From assembly GCA_023213315.1 (NCBI GenBank), contig JAKCPI010015033.1:62001-126000 (forward strand): 64,000 nucleotides of DNA, read 5' to 3'. Below, piece by piece: positions 32,968-44,798 of the stretch. The notes under the pieces are model-generated. The model saw only the letters and a list, made by a program, of their open reading frames with translations. It ran no database searches and was not told where the DNA came from. Numbering within the stretch: the first letter of the stretch is position 1; each line of letters begins with the position of its first letter. This DNA comes from Euborellia annulipes. Taxonomy: Eukaryota; Arthropoda; Insecta; Dermaptera; Anisolabididae. The translations under genes and the position numbers were made by a program.

Positions 32968-33212
32968 GTAAACACAAAAATATAGTTAGAAAATAAACCA
33001 GCATTTTGCTTTCTACACGCAGCCTAAGCCAACCTTTCCCTAGATCTCAGAGATAAACCTCTGAGAGGCATTCAGGAAACAGACCTGGGTCTGCTATCCA
33101 GTTAGCAACCCTTGAAAATGCCTCCAAAAGGAGAGCCGAAACGTCGAACAAATCTCAACATCTAACGCGACTTAACCCGAGAAAACTTTTGTATATATAT
33201 ACATGTATAATA

Positions 33213-34036
33213 ATGGGTGATTTTTAAGCGTTTGCTTTTTAAAAACAACGAAAATTTGCAAAATTGAGTGAAGTTTTTATTGGGGTCGATAAATCAATTC
33301 TTGTCATTTACTTTTTGAAGATTATTTCGTGCAAATGTTGACGCTTCAATTGGTCCATCCGGAATGTCCAATTTTGACATACTTTTTTCAACATATAGAC
33401 CGGTGTCTCACCAATAAACACGAGCTATGTCGTCTTCCAAAGCGGCATAGTTGCTGACTTATCCGTATAGACGAGAGACTTTACATATCCCCACAAAAAA
33501 TAGTCAATTGACGTCAAATCGCACGATCTAGAAACGCCAAAACGAGAGATAAATTGCTCACCAAATTCGCCTCGCAATATGTCCATAATCCAGGTTCCGC
33601 GTGCTGTGGCATGTCGAGCCATCCTATTAAAACCACAGCTCTTCTATTTTGGGCAAGAAAAAGCCCGAAATCATCCATGACTGTAACGTTGTTGCCACCA
33701 TCGTCTTTGAAGAAATACGGTCCATAAATCACAGCAAACGTGTGGACGCATTGGCAGTTCTTGCAATGCTTTTGATGAAATTTGGTCACAATGGTTTGAA
33801 TAGCCTGCTCAGTAGGGAGATTATGAGGACCAAAAAATGGCTCTAAACATATTTTTTACTGAGCACGATTTTTGGTAATAAAATTAAATATAATTTGCAA
33901 ACGTTGTTCAGGCTATCCTTAGTGAAATGGCAATGCCAACTGAGTATTTTTTACTTTGACACGAGCCATGAATCACGCGCAAACTAACTGTCAAAAAAAT
34001 CATGCTGAAAAATCAAACAGCAAAAAAATCACCCGT
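33213..34036 (-). pseudogene. Decayed Tc1/mariner-type transposon with TA target site
   Basis: Inverted ends ATGGGTGATTTTT and, reversed, ACGGGTGATTTTT are flanked by TA on both sides, the Tc1/mariner target. On the minus strand, pieces of transposase are readable in two frames: GPYFFKDDGGNNVTVM, then RSCDLTSIDYFLWGYVKSLVY, the segment around the last catalytic aspartate. The frames are broken by indels and the N-terminal half is absent (824 bp against the usual 1.3 kb or more). It sits inside intron 2 of the QORL2-type gene, antisense to it. Non-functional relic. Confidence 0.75.
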
Positions 34037-34235
34037 TATAATATTCACTGACTTGCTTGACTCGAGATCGTCTCCCTCAAATGTTTAATTGTGGAAAGCA
34101 AGACTCGGATTTATTTTCACACTACCTAAATCGGCCATTCAATCTTTGAATAAAACTTCTACATGCAATTTGAAATGAGTTTTTTATATACCCTAGGCCT
34201 ATAGATTTTATATTTCTTTTTTTTTTCATTTTCAG

Positions 34236-34427
34236 GATGTCTGGAAACTTCCAAGTTCTGTTACAACTGAACAAGCGGTTTGTTTGATGAATCATTATGC
34301 AATCAGTCTACTGGGTCTTTCAAGACAAGCCAAAGTCAAAGAGAATACGAGTGTCTTAATTTCATGCTCCACTGGGGGTCAAGGATTGGCTGCATTGGAG
34401 ATCGCCAGTGCAGTTTATAGAGCAAAG
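34236..34427 (+). CDS. QORL2-type oxidoreductase, exon 3 (start of Rossmann fold)
   Basis: Residues 148-211, from a TTTTCAG acceptor to an AAAG/GTATTC donor, phase 0. DVWKLPSSVTTEQAVCLMNHYAI matches the helix preceding the coenzyme domain. NTSVLISCSTGGQGLAALEIA carries the glycine-rich NADPH-binding loop (residues about 192-199), with GGQGLAA in place of the usual AxxGxxG. Intron 2 upstream (32968-34235) contains a mariner-type relic. Confidence 0.9.
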
Positions 34428-34742
34428 GTATTCTGGACGGGCCTCATTAAAATGTTAAACATTATAGGTCAGATAGATGGAATTTAAGGCTCAAAGAACA
34501 TTATTTGCAAATTGGCTTCTGATCTGACCCCGCCCTTTGAAATCTATTATTTATAAATTCTATCTAGTTAAAGAAAGAATCTCTTGTGGTGGTATGCATG
34601 TGTGCATGTGTGTAACTAATTTAATGATATTTAAATTTTGTTCAACAATGCATGTTTAATAAGTAATTAATTAAAATGTAATGTAATTGTGAGTTTAATA
34701 TTTCTCTCTTTAATTTATTAGAAATAAAGGCTAATTTTTACT

Positions 34743-35078
34743 ATAGGACTCCGGGCCACCCAGAGGGCGCTGGCGTGCTTCATTCGTGATTCTTTCGTTC
34801 TCCTTTTTGGGATTCGTTCATACTATTTAATTAGTCGCCATTTTTCCCTACTTTTTTTTTTTTTTTAAACAACTTGCAGGGGTCCCGATCTAATTATTTC
34901 GGCCTTTCGGTAGCAGTTCGGTTTCCTTAGATTAAAAAAAATTTAAAACATCTAGGGAATCAAAACAAATAGCGCGCCCAAATGAAAAGATCGAAAGAAT
35001 CATGAACGTACAGCTAATGTCATGCGAGTTAACTAGTGAAGTGAAAGCCAGCGCCATCTAGGTGGCTCGGAGTCCTAT
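34743..35078. mobile_element. 336-bp terminal-inverted-repeat MITE in intron 3 of the QORL2-type gene
   Basis: The ends are inverted repeats of roughly 30 bases (ATAGGACTCCGGGCCACC on the left, near-identical on the right in reverse). Just inside each end is a CTCF-like core, CCAGAGGGCGCTGG at 34760-34773 and its diverged mirror CCAGCGCCATCTAGGTGGC at 35048-35066. The interior is AT-rich with no reading frame. I cannot define a target duplication with certainty. It resembles a non-autonomous DNA transposon. Confidence 0.55.
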
Positions 35079-35531
35079 TGTAAATATTAACCGAAATAAA
35101 ATATATTTTTGCATACCTTAGTTTATCTCAGGCTTCTTTAGCCGTTTTTGCAGATAAAATATATGAATAGATTCCCTTGTCAAAATGATTCTGGATAATG
35201 CTGTCTGTCCTTCGGATCGACGACAACCTCGGGCTTGTGTTCAGACATGGAGAAATATATTTTATTTATAATATATTAAAGAGAGCAATATTAAAATTAA
35301 ATTAATTAATTATTAAACAAGCATTGTTGAACAAAATTTAAATATCGTTAAATCAGTCACGCACATGCATACCATCACCACAAGAGAATCCATGAGTTTG
35401 ATGTTATTATTATTATAAAGAGGATTAAAATTTCTAAAAAAAACAAACAAACTAATTTTACATATTGTATTTATTAATATATTTTTGAGATTTTTCCGTA
35501 TTCTATGAAAACTCTCCCCGATTGTTTCCAG

Positions 35532-35716
35532 GTGATTGCTGTCTGTGATACAGAGGATCATGCTGATTTTCTCCGAGAAAAAGGCGCTTGGTCTGCTTTA
35601 GTCTATAATAAAGAGAAAAGTGTTTTAGATAAAATAAATTCATTAACGAATGGTGGAGGCGTCAAAGTCCTTTTTGAGTCAACGGGCAAATCATTTTATG
35701 ATATCTTAAAAAAATG
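35532..35716 (+). CDS. QORL2-type oxidoreductase, exon 4 (Rossmann fold)
   Basis: This exon of 185 bp covers residues 212-272 plus two bases of codon 273. It follows a TTTCCAG acceptor and ends before GTATTC. VIAVCDTEDHADFLREKGA is the second Rossmann strand and the residues that read the cofactor 2'-phosphate region; KINSLTNGGGVKVLFESTGK matches the D-V-x-x-x-x-G strand of the family. Phase 2 at the end joins cleanly to exon 5 as a cysteine codon. Intron 3 (34428-35531) contains a terminal-inverted-repeat element with CTCF-like ends. Confidence 0.88.
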
Positions 35717-35789
35717 GTATTCAAACACTCGCTCTGCTTAATAACAATTCGAGTAAACGATTAATCTTTCTTTTCTTTTTTATTTTCAG

Positions 35790-35927
35790 TTTAACATTAG
35801 AAGGAGTCGCGGTGTTGGTTGATCAACATTACCAGCCAGATGAGAAACTATTAACAGTGCCTACGTCTTTTAGCGTGTCGGGGGTCAGCCTCTCTGAATA
35901 TCGACGTCTTTCACCACCTATTTATAG
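35790..35927 (+). CDS. QORL2-type oxidoreductase, exon 5
   Basis: This 138-bp exon (residues 274-318 and part of 319) follows TATTTTCAG and ends at TATAG/GTAATG, leaving two bases of an arginine codon. LTLEGVAVLVDQHYQPDEKLL and VSGVSLSEYRRLSPPIYR correspond to the strand after the cofactor domain and the lid-like region (LGxxxxxYRxx in relatives). The following intron is 12.1 kb long and packed with transposable elements. Confidence 0.85.
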
Positions 35928-36379
35928 GTAATGAATATTTATTTAAGAAATTATATATATAAAGAAGCTATTAAAAATATACACCACGTTTGTAAGCCGT
36001 GAAGAGAATTCATACAATTTAATATTTATTGATTGATCAGGTTGCATCGAGAGAAATGTTCCCAAATTTCTTCATTCTTATTTATTAATTGCATAAAAGA
36101 AATATTCTCAATTAGTCCATCTAGATTGCGCTTGGTCGAGGGAGAAATCTGTGGCTTCGGTTTTGGGTCCAATTCTACTGATGAGTCTGTGAGTGAATTC
36201 AAATAACCGAATGTTATGTTGTGGTCCAACGGTAGGGTGGTAGGGCACTGAGTATAGATCGTTGGATCCGTGATTCAACTCCCGAGGGCACCCTGACTGA
36301 TGTACTTTTTTAGATTTTTATAATTTTATCAAAAAAAAAAAGAAAGGACCGAGCTCTGGCTCGGACAAACCGGAACTAT

Positions 36380-36492
36380 TACTAAATACGAGATCGTTAA
36401 AGTCTTAAATAGCCTAGGTTGCCGAGAAGACTGTGTGTATTTCACACACAATGTGTGAATGAGAAAAAAGTGTGCTTGTTAAAAAAAAAATC
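36380..36492 (+). repeat. S1 SINE, 3' part
   Basis: Tail segment from TCGTTAAAGTCTTAAATAGCC to poly-A; an H element starts in the tail. Confidence 0.55.
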
Positions 36493-37112
36493 TGGTGTGA
36501 AGGCGCACAGCACACACCTTTCTCTTACCTTCGGTATACGAAAGTTGTGTTCTGTGCTTGTCTCACCAGATTTTTTGTGTCGACATATATTTATTTTCCG
36601 ATAGTATAGATACATTCGAATTTCAAGATGTCAAATTTATAAACATGGGAAAATATTTATATTTTGTTACCATGGCAACATTTTCTCCTATCTTCTCTAT
36701 GAAGTACAAGAGTAAAGGGGTCTTCAGAAGATTTCATTGTTACAATGAGAATATACATTTTGAAAAATAATTGATTTATGAATTAAAAAAAAAAAATTCT
36801 TGGAGCGAATTTTGAGAAAATCGAAAAAAAACTGAAAAAGTACTAATACTTTTTAGCCGATTTTGTTTAAAAGCTTATTTACACGAGTTCGGAAGGTGTC
36901 TAACTTAAATATAAAATTTTAACCTCCTAGCTCATTTCCTTCATGGTTAACACACAGACACACGCACACACAGACCAATTTGCGGGACCCACTTTTTTGG
37001 ACTCAGGGGACCTCAAAACATGTATATCCATCAAAATCTTGACATCGAATTTTTGACATGATCGCAATACTTTCTCTCTCTATATATTTCATATATAGGC
37101 TAAGAGAAAGTA
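36487..37112 (+). mobile_element. H element, full copy
   Basis: Both terminal hairpins present; the CA tract is shortened. It begins within the poly-A tail of an S1 SINE, so it probably inserted into, or was joined to, that tail. Confidence 0.65.
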
Positions 37113-37740
37113 AAAAAATTAGAAAATATATTCAAATATTGATTCTCTTAGCTCTATCAGCTACAGACGCGCGTATAAATTCTTTAATATTTAATTTATC
37201 CAAGCTTTCGTTCTCTATGTATATAATTGACAAGTCTTCTCCGTAGATCGCATGTAGTTTTTGTATAATTTTAAGTTTTGAAAAACTTCACCACCGAAAC
37301 TGCCAGGGGTAAAGAAATCCGTAAAGCTATTGCAACATTCGGGAATGCATCGGTAAGACGGTTTTCTCAAATATAATTTAAAACTTCAATAGGGGGCATA
37401 TCCTCTTTGGTAAAACATCGCAAAGATTTTATTTCTTTTAAATTTAATCCATCAATGCCCTTTTCATTAACATTTTGAGTATCCGTTAATCTTTGTGAAT
37501 TGAAGAAATAGCTGTGTCTAATATTATATTGTAAAATTCAACCTTAAATTGTTGTCTTGGATTGTTGATTGGTTCGTCGGTTTGTTCATATTGAAATAGC
37601 TTCTTTTTTAAAACTGTTTCGACTTTTTTCCACCCCCAACTGATCAGCAACGGCAATTCCATGTTCATACTCTTCATCTGATCTATGATTATTTAGTTCT
37701 GATATAAGATTTTGTCAGTCACGATTTGTAAATCACGTTT
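37110..37740 (-). pseudogene. Relic of a hAT-superfamily (ZMYM1-like) transposase
   Basis: On the minus strand, broken frames show QFKVEFYNIILDTAISS, the conserved segment before the insertion domain; then PNVAIALRISL, LKLYKNYMRST, and ENESLDKLNIKEFI, which are the pieces of the C-terminal hAT dimerisation domain found in ZMYM1-like transposases. Frames shift between them and the N-terminal zinc-finger region is absent. It lies in intron 5 of the QORL2-type gene. Inactive. Confidence 0.6.
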
Positions 37741-38169
37741 TATTTGCCACTTTTACTAAATTTAAAATATCTGAATTTAATCGAAGAAACCTTCTGTATC
37801 TAATTTTTTGGTTGAGTTCTTAATTCCATGTCTCTTGTTTGAACTTCTTGAATATTTATTAAAAAAAAACTATATATTTTGGCGCCCCCCTGGCCCAGAC
37901 CCTTGTGCGGGGAACAATTTTGCCATCCCCACGCGGCGGCCCTGGAAATATAATGCTTGGAAAAGCCAATGTTCACTAGATGGCCTCCAAGATATTCTCG
38001 CAACTTTTTTGGACGCATCCCCCACCCCTTCAACAAGCGATTCTGTCACCCCCTACCTCCCTGGTTTTGTTATAAGTGAAGTGTATTCATTGTAGAAATT
38101 CCATGCTTATTTCATATAAATTCCGGTTAGATTTTTAAGTTAACTAATTTTTTTATGGCTGGGAAGATT

Positions 38170-38400
38170 TAATCAGAATCCATAGAAACTTTGCAGTCAG
38201 GAGATTAAATAAAAAATCTTTTTATTTAATTTTTTATTCGCAGTCGTTTCGGTTGCCAATCACGACTTTCATCAGGGCAAACAGTTAACAATATATGCCC
38301 CGATGAAGGTTATGATTGGCGATCGAAACGTCGCCGGATAAAAGATTGTTTTATTTAATCTACTGACTGCTAAGTTCCTTTGAATCCTGATTAGATTTTT
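38170..38400. repeat. Foldback with paired hammerhead-like motifs
   Basis: Inverted arms (GGATTCTGATTAAAT-like, CAGTCAGTAGATTAAAT-like); hammerhead-like motifs at 38246-38275 (minus, CTGATGA...GAAACGAC) and 38300-38332 (plus, CCGATGA...GAAACGTC). Confidence 0.5.
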
Positions 38401-38905
38401 AATCTGGCATTAATTCCAACTAGGAGACTAAAGACTTTAATGGGGTTGGAGAATAATAACGAGCAATTTTGTCGCTCCACCTGACGTCCATTATTTAGCA
38501 AATATTTCGACGCAAATGACACGCATCATCTTCAGTGCCGCTAGGATGTAATAGGTGGGCTTGGTTCAAAATTATTTTAAATGCCTTAGGGGCGTCATAC
38601 TGTACATGTTTTGTGAGGTGCCTTCTTTAAGCTGATGACCTCTCTGATGAAGAATGCAGAATTGCCAATTGCAGAATCCAACAGACACTGAGCGGTCATC
38701 AGCTCAAAGAAGGCACCTCTCAAAACATGTACAGTATGACGCCCCTAAGGCATTTAAAATAATTTTGAACCAAGCCCATGGGCACTGGGGGCCCAGAGGC
38801 GTAACTACCTTGATTGGCGCCCCCCCGCCCCCCCCGGAGGTACAGTGAGGGACAATAATAAGTCCCACCCATGCGTTTTCTACTTGTGATTAATTCATAG
38901 TTTTT

Positions 38906-39580
38906 TAAAAAAATCTGGTGTGACTGGCGCACAGCACACAACTTTCTCTTACCTTCGGTAATCGAAAGTTGTGTTCTGTGCTTGTCACACCAGATTTTTT
39001 GTGTCGACATATATTTAGTTCCCGACAGTACGGAACATATGAATTCAAGATCTAAAATTTATAAGTATGGGAAAATATTTATATTATGTTACCATGGCAA
39101 CCATTTCTCCTATCTTCCCTATGAAATACAGGAGTAAAGTGGTCTTCAGAAGATTTCAATCGCAAAATGAGAATATACATTTTAAAGAGCATGTAAAAAA
39201 TAATTGATTTTTGAATTTTAAAAAAAAATCGTTGGAGCAAATTTTGAGAAAATCGAAAAAAACTGAAAAAGTACATCAGTAAAGTACTAGTACTCTTTGG
39301 CCGATTTTGATTAAAAGCTTATTTTTCCGGTCCCGGGAGGTGTTTAACTTAAATATAAAATTTCAACCTCCTAGCTCAATTCCTTCATGCTTAAAATTGA
39401 ACACACACAGACACACACACACACACAGACAGACCATGTCGCGAAAACCACTTTTTTGGACTCAGGGGACCTCAAAACGTGAAGATCCATCAAAATCTCG
39501 ACATCGAATTTTTGACATGAATCCAATACTTTCTCTCTCTATATATATTACATATATACATAGGTAAGAGAAAGTAAAAA
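38906..39580 (+). mobile_element. H element, full copy (left member of an inverted pair)
   Basis: Complete with both hairpins, very close in sequence to the copy at 2762-3438. It is 177 bases from an equally complete copy in opposite orientation (39758-40447). Confidence 0.7.
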
Positions 39581-39757
39581 TTATATATTTTTTAAATGGA
39601 AACTTTCATGATTCAAACTTAAAAAGTTTCCAATAAAGATTTCCATTTTCTTTTATAAAATCAATGAAATAATCACAAGTAGGAAACGCATGGGTGGGAC
39701 TTAATATTGACCCTCACTGTACAAGAATGTCACCCCTCCCAAAATAAAAAAAAATAT

Positions 39758-40447
39758 TTTTACTTTCTCTTACCTATGTATATATGTAATATATATATAG
39801 AGAGAAAGTATTGGATTCATGTCAAAAATTCGATGTCGAGATTTTGATGGATCTTCACGTTTTGAGGTCCCCTGAATCCAAAAAAGTGGTTTTCGCGACA
39901 TGGTCTGTCTGTGTGTGTGTCTGTCTGTGTGTCTGTGTGTCTGTGTGTCTGTGAACAAAATATCTCAAGAACGAAAAGAGCTAGGAGGTTGAAATTTTAT
40001 ATTTAAGTTAGGCACCCTCATGGGACGTGACACGAAGCTTTTGAACAAAATCGGCCCAAAAGTACTAGTACTTTACTGATGTAGTTTTTCAGTTTTTTTC
40101 GATTTTCTCAAAATTTGCTCCAACGATTTTTTTTTAAATTCAAAAATCAATTATTTTTTATATTCTCTTTAAAATGTATATTCTCATTTTGTGATTGAAA
40201 TCTTCTGAAGACCACTTTACTCTTGTACTCCATAGAAAAGATAGGAGAAATGGTTGCCATGGTAACAAAATATAAATATTTTTCCACACTTATAAATTTT
40301 ACATCTTGAAAATCGAATGTACCCTACTGTCGGAAACTAAATACATGTCGACACAAAAAATCTGGTGTGACAAGCACAGTACACAACTTTCGATTACCGA
40401 AGGTAAGAGAAAGTTGTGTGCTGTGCGCCAGTCACACCAGATTTTTT
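39758..40447 (-). mobile_element. H element, full copy (right member of an inverted pair)
   Basis: Complete reverse-oriented copy with both hairpins and a GT/CTGT microsatellite. With 38906-39580 it makes an inverted pair able to form roughly 650 bp of duplex in an intron 5 transcript. Confidence 0.7.
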
Positions 40448-41558
40448 AATATATTAATAGACACTGTTCCACAAAATAGATAAAATTTATTTTTCTTGCA
40501 AATCTTATGGAAACGTATTCTATTCTGTATTTAGTTTTTCTTTGTCAGGCATAATTTTAGAGATTTAGAGACAAATAAATATGCATAAATATTCAAGTTT
40601 CGGTACAATCGGAGCAGTAGCGTCATTTGGGGGGGGGGGGGAGGGGGGGAGCAAATACCCCCATAAAAAAAAAATTTGAAAATGATGCCACTGAATCGGA
40701 GGTCATTTAGACGTGCCTCAAACGGCTTAAAGTTTAGAAAAATCGATTTTTACACTTTTTTAAACTTTGGACATCCCTAATTCAATCTTTCCGATCCTGA
40801 AATAAACATATAAACGATCTTTGCATTCAAGGATGGTAAAACATTTTTAGGGGTGTCCAAAGTTGAAAAAAACTGGAAAAATTAGATTTTTCTAAACTTT
40901 TAGCCGTGTTTTGCACCACTAAAACACCTCAGTTTGTACTGAAACTAGAGTATTTTAACTATCTGCGTATTTTTAAAGAATATTCAAAATTAGAGCAACT
41001 TTTCTATTAAAATTTATTTTTCTCTATATCCCTAAAGCTACGCCTAATGGGGCAAAATTGATGACATTTTTGGAAGCTATATCCTCAAGAATAGCTCATA
41101 ATACACCAGAAAAAATTCACTGTTGAACAGTGTTATTTATGAAACAGTTTTATTAAGATATCTTAATGAATTTGCAAATTTATTTTGAATCCTTAAAAGG
41201 ATAGTGAAGCGTTTTTTCTGGGGGGCTGGGCCCCTCTTCCCTAACATTGGGGTCGGCGCCTATGACCAAGCCCATCTATTACACCCTCGCGCCACTGAAG
41301 ATGATGCGTGTTAAATGCGTCGAAATATTTGCCAAATAAAGGACGTCAAGCGGAGCGATAAATCTGCTGGTTGTTATTCTCCAAGCCCAGTGCTCTCTAC
41401 TCATCCCAGCCTACTATATAATCTGCTAAAGACTTTAAATTCCGTTCTGGTTTCCTTTTGTTATGAAAAAAAGCAGGCGGGGGGGGGGGGGAATATTTAT
41501 TCATATATTAATACATGAAATGAAAGTGACAAAATTATTTTGAAAGTGAATCTATTCT

Positions 41559-41570
<12 letters not shown>

Positions 41571-41589
<19 letters not shown>
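41571..41589 (+). repeat. (CT)n microsatellite
   Basis: Uninterrupted CT run of about nine to ten units following TTATTT. Confidence 0.85.
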
Positions 41590-41593
<4 letters not shown>

Positions 41594-41866
41594 GTCCGTT
41601 TATTGTCCTTGATCGACTGACTGACTCTCACATATTTTATCTATCTATATCGAAATATGAATATTTTATTTATTTTTGCCAAATAGTCTGGCCAATGGCG
41701 TAATGACGACTTGATATGCAATTTTGTCGGAAGAGAAATCTCTTTTATTATTATTCATTTTTAATAAATAACCTCATTTCCTTGCCTCCGAGCTCAAAAC
41801 AATAAATAAATAAAAATTTTTGTGCCGAGATATATTTAGTTTCCGCCAATATATTAGAATTTAAGT

Positions 41867-42396
41867 TTTTTTTTTTTTTTTTAAACATTCACACTTTTTT
41901 CTCATTCACTCTCACACCACACAGTCTTTTCGGCAACTTAGGCCATTTAAGACTTTTAACGATACTCGTATGTTTTAATATATCTATTGGGGGTCCAGGC
42001 ATTTCTATTTAAGCCATTTGGTATCCAAATGCCTTAAATAAAATTAGGACTGCCTGGGGTCCGAACCCGCGACGTTCGGTATAGAAGGTAGCAGGGGCGT
42101 ATATAGAAATTTTTTTCGGGGGGGGGGGGGCCGAACTCAGAAATTTTTCTGAGGAAAATTTTTTTTTTAAGAAACTATACTTTTTTTCACACGAAATTTT
42201 TTGAGAAACATTTTTTCTATTGCGGAACCAAAGTTGTCCATCCTGCGGAAAAATTTGTTGCGCTGATGTCTGTATATCCCTATATATGTATATGTGTTTG
42301 GGAAATTTCGGGGGGGGGGCCCGGGCCCCCTCGGCCCCCCCCCCTTAAATACGCCCCTGGAAGGTAGGCACGCTACCAACTACTCCAAGCCCCGTG
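41867..42396 (-). repeat. S1 SINE, complete, split by a hAT-like MITE
   Basis: Tail and body at 41867-42091 and head at 42360-42396; the gap is the MITE 42092-42359 with its target duplication GAAGGTAG. Confidence 0.75.
42092..42359. mobile_element. 268-bp hAT-like MITE, 8-bp duplication GAAGGTAG, inside an S1 SINE
   Basis: Ends CAGGGGCGTATATAG and mirror of CAGGGGCGTATTTAAGG; GAAGGTAG flanks exactly. CAGGG-type ends with 8-bp duplications are the hAT hallmark. G and C tracts of 9-12 bases border the interior. Confidence 0.75.
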
Positions 42397-42891
42397 GACA
42401 GATGTAAAATTTATAAACATGGGAAAATATTTATATTTTGTTAGCATGGCAACCATTTCTCCTATCCTTCCTATGGAGTACAAGAGTAGAGTGCTTCATA
42501 AGATTTCAAGGACAAAATGAGAATATACATTTTAAAGAGCACCTAAAAAATAATTGATTTTTTGAATTTTGGAGCGATTTTTGAGAAAATCGAAAAAAAA
42601 AAACTGAAAAATTACATCAGTAAAGTATTAGTACTCTTTGGCCGATTTTGTTCACAAGCTTATTTTCACGGTCCAGGAGGGTACAAAATTTAAATATAAA
42701 ATTTCAACCTCCTAGCTCAATTCCTTCATGCTTAAAATAGAACACACACCCACATGCCACAAAAACCACTTTTTTGGACTCGGGGGACCTCAAAACGTGA
42801 AGATCCATCAAAATCTCGACATCCAATTTTGACGTGAATTATATACTTTCTCTCTCTTTATATATTCATATATAGGTAAGAGAAAGTAAAA
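42396..42891 (+). mobile_element. H element lacking the 5' hairpin
   Basis: Body and 3' hairpin intact (TACTTTCTCTCTTTATATATT...GGTAAGAGAAAGTA); the 5' hairpin is replaced by the head of an S1 SINE. Confidence 0.6.
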
Positions 42892-43335
42892 TGAACGACT
42901 TTTCGGTATAAAAATAAGCAATTCCGAGGGCGGAGGGGCTCTTCATTTGTATTCATTATTCTGCTAGTTTATTAAAAGGTCCACAAGCAAGAAGTGCCCT
43001 CTGAGCAAAGATGACCTCCGTAAGGGTTACGGCTTACAAGCAAGGAGAAAGGAAGTGTGTTTTTGTTCACACACTTATCATATGTCACATGATCGTGTTA
43101 AATAATATTCTTTTCATTTAAACTCACCGAATACGTACATGTCTTATATAATTTTATTAAAAGGAAGTAAGAAAGGGAATGTTGTTTTATTTTTCACCCA
43201 GGGCCATTGAAATGCTCAGGCGATTGCCTAAAATTAATGCTTGCCTTTTATAAAAAAATCTGGTCTGACCGACCGGCACAGCACGGATTAAATCAATTTG
43301 ATTGATGAATTTTAATCAAAATCGAAAAAGTACTT

Positions 43336-44787
43336 AGCTGGGCATACACGGAGAGGTAGAACCGTCGGTTTTGACCGTGCCGGTCCAAACGCACGGATTT
43401 ATCTTTACGTTAGTGGGCGAGCACGCGCCAGTTTTGACCGCCACGGATCAATCTAACAGATTTGGCCGCGGTCCAAACTCACGATCCGATCTTTTCGTTA
43501 GTGGGCGAGCACGCGCCAGTTTTGACCGCCACGCATCAATCTAACAGATTGGACTGCGGTCCAAACTCACGGACTGATCTTTTCGTTAGTGAGCAAGCGA
43601 CAGTTTTGACCGCCACGCATCAATCTAACAGATTGGACTGCGGTCCGAACTCACTGTCTGATCTTTTCGTTAGTGGACAAGCGACAGTTTTGACCGCCCC
43701 GGACCATCTCTTTAAGTCGCGATTTTTGGAGGGGGTAGGGGAGGACATGTTACTTGAAAAATTTTTTTACAAATTTATTTTTTTGACCATTTAAAGAAAA
43801 TAAATTACCCCTCCCCCCTATTAATTAATTAAGCTATTAATATGTTCGAAAATATTTTAGTTAATCACCATTCACAAAAACAAATTTATTATTATTATTT
43901 TTTTTAAATATCATTTAAGGTCATGGCAAATTAGGATACAAATATTATATATCATTTTACTCGGGAGAAAGTCTAGTTTCTGAATATACAAAAAAAATTA
44001 TAGGTTATGTAAGAAAAAAATATTGGCCCTCCCTCTAGAGCGCCCCCTAATGGTCCGATGTTTACCAAAAGCTTTTCAGTTCTTGACCTTTACATCTAGT
44101 TTATGTGTGCAAAATACCACAGACATACACACAGACATCATTCCAAAAACTACTTAAATGGACTCAGGGGACCTTAAATCGCATTTTGGCAGCTTCAGAA
44201 TCAGATAATTAAAGATTTTATTTAAAGGAGAAGAAAGGATTAATTACTTTTTTTTTTTAAATAATTTTCTATTTCCATTTTTCTTGGAAATTCCAATGGC
44301 TTCTTGACTTGATCTGTCTAGTCGGCAGGCAAAACTTTCGTCAAGACGAAAGTCCACGGATTTGGTCAAATCAGCGGTTAAAACTGCCGCAGTCCAAAGA
44401 TTTTGCCCATACACGTACGGTTTGGCCCGTGGCGGGCCAACTATACGGGTTTATCTGCGGGTTTTTCCTTTACGTTTGTGAGTGATGACGGTTTTAACCG
44501 TGGTGGTTTTAACCGTGGCGGTTTTAGCCGGTCCGGCAGACTGGTCCGCCCCGGTCCAACCCGACAGATCAAACTCTCCGTTTTTTTAAGCGAAATTGAT
44601 AATGACGGTTTTAACCGTGGCGGATCGACCCGACAGATTGGTCCGCCCCGGTCCAACCCGACAGATCAAACTCTCCACTTTTTTAAGCCAAATTGTTAAC
44701 GAAAGTTTTAACCGTGGCGGTTCGACCCGGCAGATTGGACCGCCCCGGTCAAAACCGACAGTTCTACCTCTCCGTGTATGCCCAGCT
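43336..44787 (+). mobile_element. Left half of giant palindrome: complete TIR element with 3-bp target CTT
   Basis: This 1,452-bp unit begins AGCTGGGCATACACGG and ends with its mirror, flanked by CTT on both sides (43333-43335, 44788-44790). Internal structure: three to four tandem units of about 80-95 bp near the left end (each with GTTTTGACCGCCACG and CTTTTCGTTAGTG), an AT-rich centre, then short palindromic motifs such as CGGTTTTAACCG, including a duplicated unit of about 98 bp near the right end. The open frames here are just these repeats read through. The host sequence around it is an H-element relic. Confidence 0.75.
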
Positions 44788-44798
44788 CTTCAGTAAAT

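Larger units (their letters stand above)
38430..41400. repeat. Large inverted structure enclosing palindrome and H-element pair
   Basis: Outer units at 38450-38570 and 41270-41360 are inverted (AAATATTTCGACGCAAATG / mirror, CTGAAGATGATGCGTGT). Inside are a palindrome at 38558-38786 (GTACAGTATGACGCCCCTAA arms) and the two inverted H elements. All in intron 5 of the QORL2-type gene. Confidence 0.55.

Noticed and set aside
43462..43794. Open frame with a repeated QSNRLDCGPNS peptide, and its mirror at 45694-46026
   Set aside because: The peptide repeats come from 80-95 bp tandem DNA repeats in the transposon end; both strands and both arms show equivalent frames.
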